Counted from the first letter of the stretch, positions 1-9,086 are shown. The stretch is 64,000 bases of DNA from Pseudomonas sp. R5(2019) (GCF_009905435.1 NZ_JAAAMT010000002.1:62001-126000); one strand, 5' to 3'. The notes: generated by a model not told the origin, from the sequence alone. Made by a program: numbers and translations.

Positions 1-951
1 GAATCCGGCGTCTTCCAGGGTCAGCAGGACGGTGATGGTGTAGCAGTCGTAAATCTGCGCCGCATGAATGTCCGACGGCTTCAGGCCGGCCATCTGGAAG
101 GCGCGCTGGGCGGCTGGGCCGACCGGCGTGCGGGTCATGTCGACGGCGTAGCTGGGCGACTTGTAGCCCAGGTGTTCGCCAAAGCCTGTGATCATTGCCG
201 GGCGGTTGCGCGAGCGTGCGGCCACCTCTTTAGAGGCGACGATCACTGCCGCGCCGCCGGCCACCGGCATGACGATTTCAAGGATGTGCAGCGGGTCGGC
301 GACCAGTTTGCTGTTGAGCACGTCTTCGGCCGTCAGAGACTGGCCGAGAAAGATCGCATCGGGGTTGGCCTGGGCATTGGTGCGCTGGTCGACGGCGATC
401 TTGGCCAGGGCCAGCGGGTCGTAGCCATACTGGGCAGCATAACGCTGGGCGATCATCGCGTAGCCGGTGTTCTGGCCCATATGCCCGTACGGCAAGTCGA
501 ACTCGGCCTCGGGCGCGCCGAAGTTCGTGCTGTGGCCACCAAAGCGCATGGAGCGAGCCATGGCGCTCGGGTCTTCATCAGGCCCCATCGGCGCCAGCCG
601 CGCCGGCAGCACACAGAGCACCGCCTGGCACAGGCCCAGCTCGATGGCGGCCGCCGCGCGCCAGATCATCCCGACCGCCGTGGTGCCACCGAGGTCGACC
701 ACCTCGGCGAAGTTGACGGCAATGCCCAGGTATTCAGCGGCCATGGCCGGCACGAATACCGAGGCTTCATGAAAGTGCGGGCCGTTGATCACCAGCCCGT
801 CCAGATCGCTGGCCTGAAGGCCGGCATCGGCCAACGCGCGGGCGGCAAGGTCGGCCACCTGCTCCAGGTGAAACATGCGCGGGGCAGTGGCGTAGCGTTC
901 AGGCTTGTACTGTGCAGCGCCAACAATGGCTGCGTGGCCTTTTAGTCCCAT
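1..951 (-). CDS. Thiolase-like protein (SCP-x/Ltp family), C-terminus beyond the window
   Basis: The frame is open for 317 codons from an ATG at 951, preceded by AAGGAG, and runs off the left edge, so the gene is partial. The N-terminus (MGLKGHAAIVGAAQY) and the stretch IYDCYTITVLLTLEDAGF match the SCP-x thiolase / lipid-transfer-protein branch of the thiolase superfamily. Where a true thiolase has its nucleophilic cysteine (CASG-like motif), this protein reads VVDLGGTTAVG. It is therefore either a retro-aldolase of the Ltp2 type, which normally pairs with a DUF35 protein, or an atypical thiolase. It is the most distal visible gene of the left arm and would shorten a CoA-linked intermediate. 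The family call is firm; the reaction is inferred. Confidence 0.8.
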   Translation of the reverse strand, partial: MGLKGHAAIVGAAQYKPERYATAPRMFHLEQVADLAARALADAGLQASDLDGLVINGPHFHEASVFVPAMAAEYLGIAVNFAEVVDLGGTTAVGMIWRAAAAIELGLCQAVLCVLPARLAPMGPDEDPSAMARSMRFGGHSTNFGAPEAEFDLPYGHMGQNTGYAMIAQRYAAQYGYDPLALAKIAVDQRTNAQANPDAIFLGQSLTAEDVLNSKLVADPLHILEIVMPVAGGAAVIVASKEVAARSRNRPAMITGFGEHLGYKSPSYAVDMTRTPVGPAAQRAFQMAGLKPSDIHAAQIYDCYTITVLLTLEDAGF

Positions 952-987
952 GACGGGGTAACTCCTTATTTGAAATATCTGTGCAAT

Positions 988-1051
988 TGGGGCTGCTTTG
1001 CAGCCCATCGCGGCCAGGTCCGCTCCTACAGGAATCGTGGAGCGGCCCCAA
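988..1051. repeat. REP-type intergenic hairpin
   Basis: The arms GGGGCTGCTTTGCAGCCC and the GGCCAGGTCCGCTCC core are the same family as the pair at 13502-13641. It lies between the DUF1302 and thiolase-like genes and may stabilise or attenuate the transcript. Confidence 0.7.
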
Positions 1052-1054
1052 CAC

Positions 1055-2653
1055 TCAGAAGGTGTATTTGGCCGAAAAGGTCAGGTAATCCCGGTCTGCC
1101 AGCTTGCGGCGCAGCGGGTCGGCCTCGCCCAGGAAGGCGTTGTACTTGGTCGACAGTTCCAGGTTGCCCAGGCGCTTGAAGGTCGCACCGACCGACAGTC
1201 GACGGTCACCCGCACCGCCGGCAATGGCCCCGGCCATCGGCGTGAAGCCGTCGACCACGTGGCTGAAGCTGACCGGTACGTTCATGTCCCAGCCCGGGAA
1301 CAGCCCGGGATAGCCCAGGGTCACGCCCAGGGTGTAAGCCGTCGCCGAGGCGCTCTGGCGTGCCGCGCCGGTGTTGAAGGTGAAATCGTGGGCGCCACGC
1401 ACGTCCTCGACGCTGGTTACCCAGACCCGCACCACTTCGCCGGTGAGGGTGGTCTGTGGGGCCCAGAAGCGGTCGCCTATCAGGTACACCATCGACAATT
1501 GCGCCTGCTGCCCCTTGGCCTTGGTCAAGGCGGTGGCGCCGGTTGCGGTCCGCACGCTGGTCGGCGCGCCGTCGCGGTAGCTCCATTCACCGCTGACCTG
1601 CACATCGCCAATGCGGGTCGAGGCACTGAGGCCGCTGAGCTTGATGTCTTCGAAGTACTCGATGGTGTAACGCAGTGCCGGGAAGGTTCCCCCCACCGTC
1701 ACGCCGGCCGGGTTCTTGTCGTGGTAGTTGATGTGAAAGGCCGACAGTTCCCAGTCGGAGTTCGGCCGGTAACGCACTTGCACCCCGTACTGGCCGCTGT
1801 CGCGCGGCTCATTGGTGCCGGCATAGCGGATCGGGATCACAACGCCCGGCGCCACTTGCTGAGCGATAAACTCGCGGCCCGGGCCGACCACGTCGGTGGT
1901 CGACAGGTAGCTGCCCACCGGCGGCAGTTCGGTACCCAGCCACTCGTACTGGTAGTAGGCACCGAGGCTGAACTTGGAGTTGATATTCCACAAGCCCGAG
2001 ACCTGGCCGACCGGCAGGAAGATTTCCTTCACCTCGACCCCCGGCAACGAGGCCTTCACCGCATCGGAAGGCGACTGCGCCCCGGACACGCCCGGGTAGA
2101 ACAGGCTCTCGCCCCAGGACTCGACATGGCGGCCGGCCTTGACGTCCAGGCGCTGGCCGTTGTCGAAGCTCCAGCCATTGAACGCATAGGCATCCAGGAA
2201 GCGGCTGCGCCCACCGCTGTAATAACGCGTGCGGCTGGTGAACTCATCGAAGTCGCCGGCCTTGTTGACGGTGGCCGGCGAGTCATTGTCGTTGTGGCGG
2301 TGGTACACCGCATCATAGAAGGTACTGCCGCGCAGCACCGCGCCGTAGCTGTCCTTGCGCACGATCAGCTCGCCCAGCGCACTGACCTGGTTGGTGACCA
2401 GGCTGTGGCGATTGAAGTTGCGATCGCCGTCGTCGGCGTTACGCGGCGCGGTGAGTTCGTCCGCCTGCTCTTCCATGCGCATGCCGATGCCGTAGTTGGT
2501 GGTCAGGCTCCAGTCCACCGTCGCGCCATTGTCGAAGTAGATCGTTTCACCGGCCTGCGACACCCCCGACTGCAAGGTCAACGCCACCGCCGTAGCGAGG
2601 CTGGCGAGGGCGAAGCGTTTGGGCGCAAGCCCACTGTTATTGTTATTTTGCAT
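1055..2653 (-). CDS. DUF1302 family outer-membrane protein
   Basis: Predicted 532 aa. The ATG at 2653 is preceded by GGAGAG; an in-frame start 39 nt further upstream lacks a comparable site. Residues 1-34 form a signal peptide ending SGVSQA, followed by a beta-rich protein with many aromatic/glycine alternations and a terminal LTFSAKYTF, which fits a beta-barrel ending in Phe. The motifs RHVESWGESLFYPGV and FRxxxRYR-like strands are characteristic of the DUF1302 family, often found beside hydrophobic-compound, steroid or solvent catabolism genes. A role as an outer-membrane channel or sink for the cluster's hydrophobic substrate is an inference from this context. Not proven as a porin. Confidence 0.85.
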   Translation of the reverse strand: MQNNNNSGLAPKRFALASLATAVALTLQSGVSQAGETIYFDNGATVDWSLTTNYGIGMRMEEQADELTAPRNADDGDRNFNRHSLVTNQVSALGELIVRKDSYGAVLRGSTFYDAVYHRHNDNDSPATVNKAGDFDEFTSRTRYYSGGRSRFLDAYAFNGWSFDNGQRLDVKAGRHVESWGESLFYPGVSGAQSPSDAVKASLPGVEVKEIFLPVGQVSGLWNINSKFSLGAYYQYEWLGTELPPVGSYLSTTDVVGPGREFIAQQVAPGVVIPIRYAGTNEPRDSGQYGVQVRYRPNSDWELSAFHINYHDKNPAGVTVGGTFPALRYTIEYFEDIKLSGLSASTRIGDVQVSGEWSYRDGAPTSVRTATGATALTKAKGQQAQLSMVYLIGDRFWAPQTTLTGEVVRVWVTSVEDVRGAHDFTFNTGAARQSASATAYTLGVTLGYPGLFPGWDMNVPVSFSHVVDGFTPMAGAIAGGAGDRRLSVGATFKRLGNLELSTKYNAFLGEADPLRRKLADRDYLTFSAKYTF

Positions 2654-2713
2654 GTCACTCTCCAGAGAACGGACACAGGCCCCAGGGCCCAACTTTTAAC
2701 GACCGCGACCGGC

Positions 2714-3802
2714 TCAGAGGTGGATATCCGCTGACAGGTCAATCGGCTGGTCACCTGAGTGGCTCAGGCAGAATCGGTACACCCCGTGACTGCGCTCACG
2801 CAGCAACACTCCCTGCTCGACCAGCAGGTGCAGGTGTGCCAGCGTTTCCCCGAGGGCCATCAACAGGTCGAAGCGGTTCTTGATTTTCGGGAACAGAATC
2901 GGGCGGATTTGCGCCGCGCTCATGGGGCCGCGCAGCTGCTCGGTGAGCGCGCGCAGGTGGACCTCATGGTGGCTGCGCAACTGATCCAGGCGCTGGTGCA
3001 GGCCATAAAACGGCCGCTCATGGGCCGGCAGCACCAGCACGCTGTCGGGCACGCTGCGCAGCTGCTCGACCGAGTTCAGCCAGTCGCCCAGTGGGTTGGC
3101 CAAGGGTTCAGTGACGGCGACGCACACACTTGAAGTGATGCGCGGCAACACCTGGTCACCCGAGATCAGCAGCTGATCCTGCGGGCAGTACAGGCAGGCA
3201 TGCTCCGGCGAATGGCCGGAGCCGATCACCACCTGCCACCGGCGGGTACCGATCTGCAGGGTCTGGCCGCCTCTGAGACGGCGAAAGCTGCGCGGCAGCT
3301 CGCTGTGGAAGACCGAGTCGTTGATCACCGGCACCAGGCCCTTGACCTCCTCCTCCTCAAGCCCGGCCTGGCGGTAGAACTGCTCGAACTCCCAACCCGG
3401 CGTGGCGCCCTTGCCGGGCAGCACGTGCAAGGCCTGGAACTCGCCGGCGGTCATGTACAGCGGGCAACGAAAGCGCTCGGCCAGCCAGCACATCAACCCG
3501 GTGTGGTCGTGGTGAAAGTGGGTGGCGATCAGCGCGACAATCGGCAGGTTGGCCATGGCAGTGCTCAATACCTGCTCCCAGGTCGCCTTGCCGACGTCGG
3601 TGTTCAGGCCACTGTCGACCACCACCCAGCCCTCGCCGTGGCGCAACAGGTAGAGGTTGATATGGTCCAGGCCGAAGGGCAGCGGCATGCGCAACCACAG
3701 CAATCCCGGTGCGATTTCCAGCGTATGCCCGGCCGGCGGCGGCTCAATGAAGGGAAAGCGCAGGCCGTTGCGCACTTCCCCACCCGCTTCGATCTCGCCC
3801 AT
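2714..3802 (-). CDS. MBL-fold metallo-hydrolase
   Basis: Predicted 362 aa from the ATG at 3802, which shares its A with the upstream TAA stop (TAATG), so translation is probably coupled to the acyl-CoA synthetase. The di-metal motif THFHHDH gives H95, H97, D99 and H100. Further conserved elements are VVDSGLN, GHSPEH, SGDQVLP and LPAHERPF. The C-terminal ~90 residues look like the helical or winged-helix tail common in LACTB2-type MBL proteins. It may hydrolyse a thioester or ester intermediate, for example releasing CoA from dead-end acyl-CoAs; the substrate is not readable from sequence. An open frame continues upstream inside the neighbouring gene but is out of family. Confidence 0.85.
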   Translation of the reverse strand: MGEIEAGGEVRNGLRFPFIEPPPAGHTLEIAPGLLWLRMPLPFGLDHINLYLLRHGEGWVVVDSGLNTDVGKATWEQVLSTAMANLPIVALIATHFHHDHTGLMCWLAERFRCPLYMTAGEFQALHVLPGKGATPGWEFEQFYRQAGLEEEEVKGLVPVINDSVFHSELPRSFRRLRGGQTLQIGTRRWQVVIGSGHSPEHACLYCPQDQLLISGDQVLPRITSSVCVAVTEPLANPLGDWLNSVEQLRSVPDSVLVLPAHERPFYGLHQRLDQLRSHHEVHLRALTEQLRGPMSAAQIRPILFPKIKNRFDLLMALGETLAHLHLLVEQGVLLRERSHGVYRFCLSHSGDQPIDLSADIHL

Positions 3803-5646
3803 TACTGGTCTCCCGCGAAGGGCAGCAAACCGTTGTTTGCCAGCACCTCTTTGCTGTAGGGCAGGTAACGGGCGCTGCGTTCGTCGCGGACAAACAGCGG
3901 GTCGTCGAACTGGCGCGGGTCGTAGCCCTGGCGCTGCAAGTCGACCTTGCGCAACTTGAAGGTGCTGGTCAGGTCGGCGCTGGCGCAAACTCGCACGAAC
4001 AACGGCGCGGCGTAGCGCGGCACGCGTTCCTGGGTCAGCTGGAAGAACGTCTGCGGGTCGAACACCTGCCCCGGCTGCATCAGCACCGCGGCCATGCCGG
4101 CCCGGCCTTCGTTCTGCGGCACCTGCACGCCGTAGATATTGATCAGCTCAAGGCCCGGGTAATCGCCCAGCGCATCGGCGACTTCCTGGGTCGAGACGTT
4201 CTCGCTTTTCCAGCGGAAGGTGTCGCCGATACGGTCGACGAAATAGCAATAGCCGTCCTCGTCATAACGCAGCAGGTCACCGGAACTCCAGTAGGCATCG
4301 CCCGGCTGGAAGACGTTGCGCAGGATCTTGCTTTCAGTGGCTTCGCGGCTGGTGTAGCCCTCGAAGCGCCCGGCGCCGATCTGCGGGTGGTCGATGATAA
4401 AGCCGATCGCCTCGCCCACTTCACCCGGCTCGCACTGCACGTAGAAGCCCTGTTCATCACGTACATGGCTCTGGCTTTCGGTGTCGAAGCGGATCAGCCG
4501 CACGTTGGTCTTTTCCCAGAACGGAACGCGTCCACAGGAGCCAACGCGGTTGTCGACGTTGAGGATGTTGGCGTTGGCCTCGGTGGAGCCCCAGCCTTCG
4601 TAAATCGGCAGGTTGCCGAAGCGCTCGATCCAGCGTTGCCAGATGTCCGGGCTTAATCCCGCGCCCAGCATGCAGCGCAGGCCGTGGTCGCGGTCATCGG
4701 GCTGCGGTTCGCGGCTGAGCAGGTAGCGGCAGATTTCGCCGATGTACTGGAACACGCTGATGCGGTGCTGGCGCACGTCCGGCCAGAAGGCGTTGACGCT
4801 GAACCGGCGGCGCACCACGATCGAGGCGCCGGCCGTCAGTGCGGTGGACGTCACCGAGGTAGCGGCCGCGCCGTGATACAGCGGCAAGCAGCAGTAGAAG
4901 ACGTCGTCGGGGCTGACATCCAGGGTCACCTGCATCACATCGCCCGAGCTCATCCAGCGCATGTGGCTGTACCTGGCGGCCTTGGGCAGGCCGGTGGTGC
5001 CACTGGTGAAAATCAGCAGCATGGTGTCTTCGGCTCGCACCCCGGCTCGGCACACCGGGTCAATGGGCACAGGCTGCGCCTGGCTCAATTGCTGGCTGAA
5101 GGTCGGGTCGACGAAATCGCAGACCGACGGCGGCGCAGTCAGCTGCGGGTCATCGACCTGCCACAAGGGGTAGCTGGCCGTTTCCGGGGTCTGGACGAAC
5201 GCCTGCAGGCATTCCTGGCCGACGATCACCGCTTTTGCGCCGGTGCTTTGCAGGGCATGCAGCAGCGGCTTGCCGGCCAGATGATAATTGATGAACGCGG
5301 TGACCGCGCCGAGCTTGGCCAGGCCGAACCAGGCAAAGAAAAACGCCGCGCGATTCTCCATGGCCAGGGCGCACACATCACCGCAGCCGATGCCGCGAGC
5401 GCGCAACACGGCAGCATAGCGATTGGCCTCACGGTCGACTTCGGCGTAGCTGTAGCGCCGTTCGCCGATCACCAGCAAGTCACGCTCGGCAAAGGCCGCC
5501 GCGCGTGCTTCGAGGCGGTCGGCGAGGGTGTAAAGATCGGCCGGCTTGATGGCCGACGCCGCCTGGGCGCGGCGGTCGAGCAACTGTTGGGTGTGCTCGC
5601 GGGATACCACGCCAGGCACCTGCCCGGTCATGCCAAGGTCGCTCAT
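3802..5646 (-). CDS. Long-chain-type acyl-CoA synthetase (AMP-forming)
   Basis: Predicted 614 aa. The start ATG overlaps the OYE stop (ATGA) and has GGAGGAGG upstream. The AMP-binding signature LIFTSGTTGLPKAARYSH and the adenylate-forming motif YEGWGSTEAN are present. The hinge/C-terminal part contains YWSSGDLLRYDEDGYCYFVDR and FRWKSENVSTQEV, as in FATP/SLC27-like very-long-chain acyl-CoA synthetases. It activates a carboxylic acid to its CoA thioester in the cytoplasm or at the inner membrane and is the likely entry step of the cluster. The substrate may be a cyclic or branched acid rather than a simple fatty acid, judged from the reductases around it. Confidence 0.9.
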   Translation of the reverse strand: MSDLGMTGQVPGVVSREHTQQLLDRRAQAASAIKPADLYTLADRLEARAAAFAERDLLVIGERRYSYAEVDREANRYAAVLRARGIGCGDVCALAMENRAAFFFAWFGLAKLGAVTAFINYHLAGKPLLHALQSTGAKAVIVGQECLQAFVQTPETASYPLWQVDDPQLTAPPSVCDFVDPTFSQQLSQAQPVPIDPVCRAGVRAEDTMLLIFTSGTTGLPKAARYSHMRWMSSGDVMQVTLDVSPDDVFYCCLPLYHGAAATSVTSTALTAGASIVVRRRFSVNAFWPDVRQHRISVFQYIGEICRYLLSREPQPDDRDHGLRCMLGAGLSPDIWQRWIERFGNLPIYEGWGSTEANANILNVDNRVGSCGRVPFWEKTNVRLIRFDTESQSHVRDEQGFYVQCEPGEVGEAIGFIIDHPQIGAGRFEGYTSREATESKILRNVFQPGDAYWSSGDLLRYDEDGYCYFVDRIGDTFRWKSENVSTQEVADALGDYPGLELINIYGVQVPQNEGRAGMAAVLMQPGQVFDPQTFFQLTQERVPRYAAPLFVRVCASADLTSTFKLRKVDLQRQGYDPRQFDDPLFVRDERSARYLPYSKEVLANNGLLPFAGDQ

Positions 5647-6722
5647 ACGCCCTCCTCCACGGTTTGGTGCACGGGGTAGTCGCAGTAACCGGCGGCGCCT
5701 GCGCTGTACAGGGTTTTACGGTCGAAGCGAGCCAACGGCAGGCCGTGGCGAAAGCGCTCGACCAGATCCGGGTTGGCGATGAAATGACGGGCGAACGACA
5801 CCGCCTGCGCCGCGCCATCGGTCAGCGCCTGGTGGGCGCTGGCAAAGTCAAAACCGTCATTGATCAGCAGGGCACCGCTGAAACCTGCACGGGCGATGGC
5901 GAAGGCGTCCAGATCCGGCACCTGTGCGCGCATCACATGCAGGTACGCCAGGCCCATGCCGTTGATACCGGCGAGCAGTGCCTGCAAGGTGGCCAGCGGA
6001 TCACTGTCACGCACATCGTTGTAGGGGTTGCCGGGGCACACGCGCAGGCCGACGCGGCCGGCGCCGATGGCCTCGCTCATGGCCTTGAGCACCTCCAGAG
6101 GAAAGCGCACGCGGTTTTCCAGGCTGCCACCGTAGGCGTCGGTGCGCTGGTTGCTGTTTTCGGCCATGAACTGCATCGGCAGGTAGCCGCTGGTGGCGTG
6201 TAATTCGACCCCGTCAAAACCGGCGGCGCGGGCATTGAGCGCGGCCTGGCGGTAGTCTTCGATCACCGCGCCGATCTCGTCGGCGGTCAGGGCGTCGGGT
6301 GTCAGGGTCGGCACAAGGCCCGCGCTGTCGGTAAACAGTTCGGTCTGCGCAGCGATGGCCGACGGCGCCACGGTGCGCGCGCCGGCCGGTTTGTTCTCGG
6401 CACAGGCGACGCGGCCGCAGTGCATCAGCTGCAGGACGATGCGCCCGCCGCCGCTGTGCACCGCGTCAGTCACCCGGCGCCAGGCGCTGATCTGTTCGGG
6501 CGAATAAATGCCCGGTGTGCGGCAATAGCCTAGGCCGTGCATCGACGGCGCCGTGCCTTCGGCAATGATCAGGCCGGCGCTGGCGCGCTGAGCGTAGTAC
6601 TCGACCATCTCGGCGGTGGGCAGTGCCTGTTCATCGGCGCGGCTGCGGGTCATGGGCGCCATCACCACGCGGTTGCGCAGTTCGAGGTCGCCAAAGCGCG
6701 TGGGCTGGAAAAGCTCGTTCAT
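5643..6722 (-). CDS. NADH:flavin oxidoreductase, Old Yellow Enzyme family
   Basis: Predicted 359 aa. The ATG at 6722 has AAGGAGG seven bases upstream; the TTG one codon earlier is unlikely. It is a TIM-barrel FMN enoate reductase: FGDLELRNRVVMAPMTRSR at the N-terminus, LQLMHCGR in the middle, and a phosphate-binding end AVSFARHFIANPDL. The usual substrate-binding pair His-x-x-Asn/His reads H175-A-T-S178, followed by Y180, so the second ligand is serine. It would reduce an activated C=C bond conjugated to a carbonyl, using NAD(P)H. It sits between the CoA ligase and SnoaL genes with 4-11 bp spacing, so is clearly in one operon. Confidence 0.9.
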   Translation of the reverse strand: MNELFQPTRFGDLELRNRVVMAPMTRSRADEQALPTAEMVEYYAQRASAGLIIAEGTAPSMHGLGYCRTPGIYSPEQISAWRRVTDAVHSGGGRIVLQLMHCGRVACAENKPAGARTVAPSAIAAQTELFTDSAGLVPTLTPDALTADEIGAVIEDYRQAALNARAAGFDGVELHATSGYLPMQFMAENSNQRTDAYGGSLENRVRFPLEVLKAMSEAIGAGRVGLRVCPGNPYNDVRDSDPLATLQALLAGINGMGLAYLHVMRAQVPDLDAFAIARAGFSGALLINDGFDFASAHQALTDGAAQAVSFARHFIANPDLVERFRHGLPLARFDRKTLYSAGAAGYCDYPVHQTVEEGV

Positions 6723-6733
6723 CAAAGGCCTCC

Positions 6734-7363
6734 TTAACGCACGCGAATGCGCGGTGCCGGGGTGTCGCGACGGATGCCGCGCAAAAAACCGTCCAGCGGC
6801 GCGGGGGCGGCGACCTGGGGCAGGCCGTCATCCGCGGGGCATTGGTTCCAGAAGGATTTCCAGGACGGGAACAGTTCGTGGAAGGTGCCGTGGTAAGGCT
6901 CGCGGCCCGGCCAGCGCATCTTCATGTCGCCGATCGGCGGTTTATTGAGGTCGGTGGCGTACCAGTAGCACGGCAGCCGACGGCGGAAGTACCACTGGCC
7001 GTCGATGCGCTCGTAGTCGTCCCAGTAGAGCATCTGCATGATGACCCACTCGTTGCCGGCCTCGTGCTCGTTCTTCGAATACACCACGCCGATGGCATGG
7101 TCAGGGTCGCTGAACTCGATAATGTGCTGGCCGACGTGGTGCGAGGTGCCGGTGAACTGGTAGCGCAGGGTGTCGTCGACCCAGGCCTTGAGGTGCGCGC
7201 GGCCGATCTTTTCACGGCCCACGCGGATATCGGCCGCGAACAGATTGACGTGGGCATCGAGGTCGCGCATGTCCAGCGACAGGGAGTATTTGCCCACCAG
7301 TTGGCGGATGGCCTCGGTGGATTCAAGGCGGTCGAGGCGTTCAAGCAGTGCTTGCTGATCCAT
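6734..7363 (-). CDS. SnoaL-like (NTF2-fold) protein, possible dehydratase
   Basis: Predicted 209 aa from the ATG at 7363, with GGAG 11 bases upstream; a longer open frame to 7693 runs antisense-like through the SDR gene and is rejected. It has the SnoaL_4 pattern: N-terminal helix with EAIRQLVGKYSLSLDMRD, then TSHHVGQH and a cone-shaped beta sheet with DGQWYFRRR. This fold is used by polar-substrate cyclases, isomerases and bile-acid dehydratase (BaiE). With a CoA ligase, an OYE and SDRs beside it, a dehydration or isomerisation step on a CoA-linked ring is the most economical reading, but this is inference. It is nine bases downstream of the SDR stop. Confidence 0.75.
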   Translation of the reverse strand: MDQQALLERLDRLESTEAIRQLVGKYSLSLDMRDLDAHVNLFAADIRVGREKIGRAHLKAWVDDTLRYQFTGTSHHVGQHIIEFSDPDHAIGVVYSKNEHEAGNEWVIMQMLYWDDYERIDGQWYFRRRLPCYWYATDLNKPPIGDMKMRWPGREPYHGTFHELFPSWKSFWNQCPADDGLPQVAAPAPLDGFLRGIRRDTPAPRIRVR

Positions 7364-7371
7364 GGTTGCGC

Positions 7372-8145
7372 TCACTCCAGCACCGTGTACAGCTCGGAGC
7401 CACGGCCACCGTCCACCGCCAGGCTCGCGCCGGTGATGTACGAGGCTTCGTCGCTGGCCAAAAACAGCACGGCGTTGGCCAGTTCGGTGGCGTGCCCGAC
7501 GCGGCGCATGGGGATCAGCCGCTCGGTTTTTTCGCGGGTGCTGGCGTCTTCGAGCATGCCTTCGGTGGCCGGGGTGTGGACCACGCCCGGGATCACCACG
7601 TTGCAGCGGATGTTGCTGGCCGCCCCTTCCGAGGCCACCGCCCGGCTGAAGTTGATGACGGCCGCCTTCGCTGCCGAATAGCCGGCCATCCACGGCATGC
7701 CGAACAACCCGCAGATCGAGGCCAGGTTGACGATCGAGCCGCCGCCACTGGCCTTCATCAGGCGCATGGCCGTGCGGGTGCCCCAGAAGGTACCGTCGAC
7801 GGTGGTGGAGAAGTTGGCGTGCCAGTCGGCGGTGGACATGTCGTCAATCGCGCCCCAGGTGTAGGCCATGGCGTTGTTGACCAGCACGTCGAGGCGGCCA
7901 TATTGGTCGGCCACCGATTCGATGGCGGCGATAAAACCTTGCTCGTCGCTGACATCGGCGACCCGCAGGTCGGCCTTGCCACCGGCTGCGCGGATCTGTT
8001 CAACGATCTCGATCAGCGGCGCCTCGCGGCGGCCGCAGACAATCACCATGGCGCCCTCTTCGGCCATGCGCCGGGCCGTGGCGGCGCCGATGCCCGAGCC
8101 GCCACCGCTGATGAACACCACTTTGTCGTGCATTCTTGTTGTCAT
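7372..8145 (-). CDS. SDR family oxidoreductase
   Basis: Predicted 257 aa. The ATG at 8145 follows GAGGAACAAGCC; an ATG 33 nt upstream overlaps the preceding gene and lacks support. Classical short-chain dehydrogenase: cofactor motif SGGGSGIGAA near residue 12, NNAMAY for the usual NNAG, a catalytic Ser in NLASICG, and YSAAK for Tyr/Lys. A small or neutral residue follows the glycine motif in strand 2 (CGRRE), which favours NADP(H), but this is weak evidence. It likely interconverts an alcohol and a ketone in the pathway. Ten bases separate it from the upstream SDR. Confidence 0.9.
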   Translation of the reverse strand: MTTRMHDKVVFISGGGSGIGAATARRMAEEGAMVIVCGRREAPLIEIVEQIRAAGGKADLRVADVSDEQGFIAAIESVADQYGRLDVLVNNAMAYTWGAIDDMSTADWHANFSTTVDGTFWGTRTAMRLMKASGGGSIVNLASICGLFGMPWMAGYSAAKAAVINFSRAVASEGAASNIRCNVVIPGVVHTPATEGMLEDASTREKTERLIPMRRVGHATELANAVLFLASDEASYITGASLAVDGGRGSELYTVLE

Positions 8146-8155
8146 GGCTTGTTCC

Positions 8156-8887
8156 TCAGATGAAGGCCATGCCGCCATTGACGGCGACGTTTTGCCCGGT
8201 AACGAAGCTAGCTTCGTCGCTGGCCAGGAAGGCCGCCACCTGAGCGATTTCTTCAGGGCGGCACAGGCGCCCGAGCGGGATGGCCTTGACCATGGCCTGC
8301 ATCCACTCGTCGGGAATGCCCTGCATCATGGGCGTGTCGGTCGGGCCCGGGACCAGGGTGTTGACGCGGATGCCGTGAGGCGCCAGGTCGCGTGCCAGGG
8401 TGCGGGTCAGGCCCATCACGCCGGCCTTGGCGGCGACGTAATGGCACGGCCCTTCACCGGTCACGGCGGCGGTGCTGGAGAGGTTGACGATGGCCCCGGA
8501 TTGGCGGGCGCTCATCAGCCGGCCGGCTTCCCGGGCGCAGAGAAACACGCCGGTCAGGTTGACGTTGATGACTCGCTGCCAGTTTTCCAGAGGTGTTTCC
8601 AGAAAGGCGTCCACCGAACCGATGCCGGCGTTGTTGACGAGGATGTCCAAACGCCCGGCTTCGCTTTCGATGCGAGCCATGGCTGCCTGCACCGAGGCTT
8701 CTTCGGCGACATTGCAAATCAGCGGCCGGGCGCTGTTGCCCAGGCCTTCGCAGGTTTGTTCCAGCGCCTGGGCATTGATGTCGGCGGCATATACTGTGGC
8801 ACCCTGCTCGACGAAATGACGGACGATGGCACGCCCCATGCCTTGCCCGGCACCGGTCACCAGGGCGATCTTGTCTGACAGTTTCAT
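8156..8887 (-). CDS. SDR family oxidoreductase
   Basis: Predicted 243 aa. The ATG at 8887 has AAGGAAC upstream; the 20 extra codons of the longer frame lack a ribosome site. It has the cofactor motif TGAGQGMGRA, an acidic residue at the end of strand 2 (AADIN) that indicates NAD(H), NNAG, a catalytic Ser in NLSSTAAVTG and Tyr/Lys in YVAAK. It is the first gene of the leftward operon, so its leader region (8888-9166) holds the divergent promoters. The product is probably a beta-hydroxyacyl-CoA or ring-alcohol dehydrogenase. The two SDRs are only distantly alike, which argues for two different oxidation steps. Confidence 0.9.
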   Translation of the reverse strand: MKLSDKIALVTGAGQGMGRAIVRHFVEQGATVYAADINAQALEQTCEGLGNSARPLICNVAEEASVQAAMARIESEAGRLDILVNNAGIGSVDAFLETPLENWQRVINVNLTGVFLCAREAGRLMSARQSGAIVNLSSTAAVTGEGPCHYVAAKAGVMGLTRTLARDLAPHGIRVNTLVPGPTDTPMMQGIPDEWMQAMVKAIPLGRLCRPEEIAQVAAFLASDEASFVTGQNVAVNGGMAFI

Positions 8888-9001
8888 AGCGGTTCCTTGT
8901 CCGATTGCGTTGGTCGCCATCATTGCGACGCCGGGACAGGGGAACATCGTCCGTTGAGACTAACGCCCGACAAGAGCTTGAATTGGCTGGGCCGCCTTAC
9001 C

Positions 9002-9086
9002 CTTGTGGGAGCGGATTTATCCGCGAATTGCGGTGTGTCAGACCCACAGCGGTGAAGCGATTCGCGGATAAATCCGCTCCCACAAC
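9002..9086. repeat. REP pair in the divergent promoter region
   Basis: TGTGGGAGCGGATTTATCCGCG at 9004-9025 is repeated in inverted orientation ending at 9085, the standard paired REP arrangement. It sits between the divergent SDR and MFS genes, so promoters for the two arms must lie on either side of it. Confidence 0.8.

Noticed and set aside
998..2734. Long plus-strand frame (578 codons) over the DUF1302 gene
   Set aside because: It is antisense to a gene with a signal peptide, ribosome site and family motifs. Its product is Arg/His/Gln/Gly-rich low-complexity text typical of high-G+C shadow frames.
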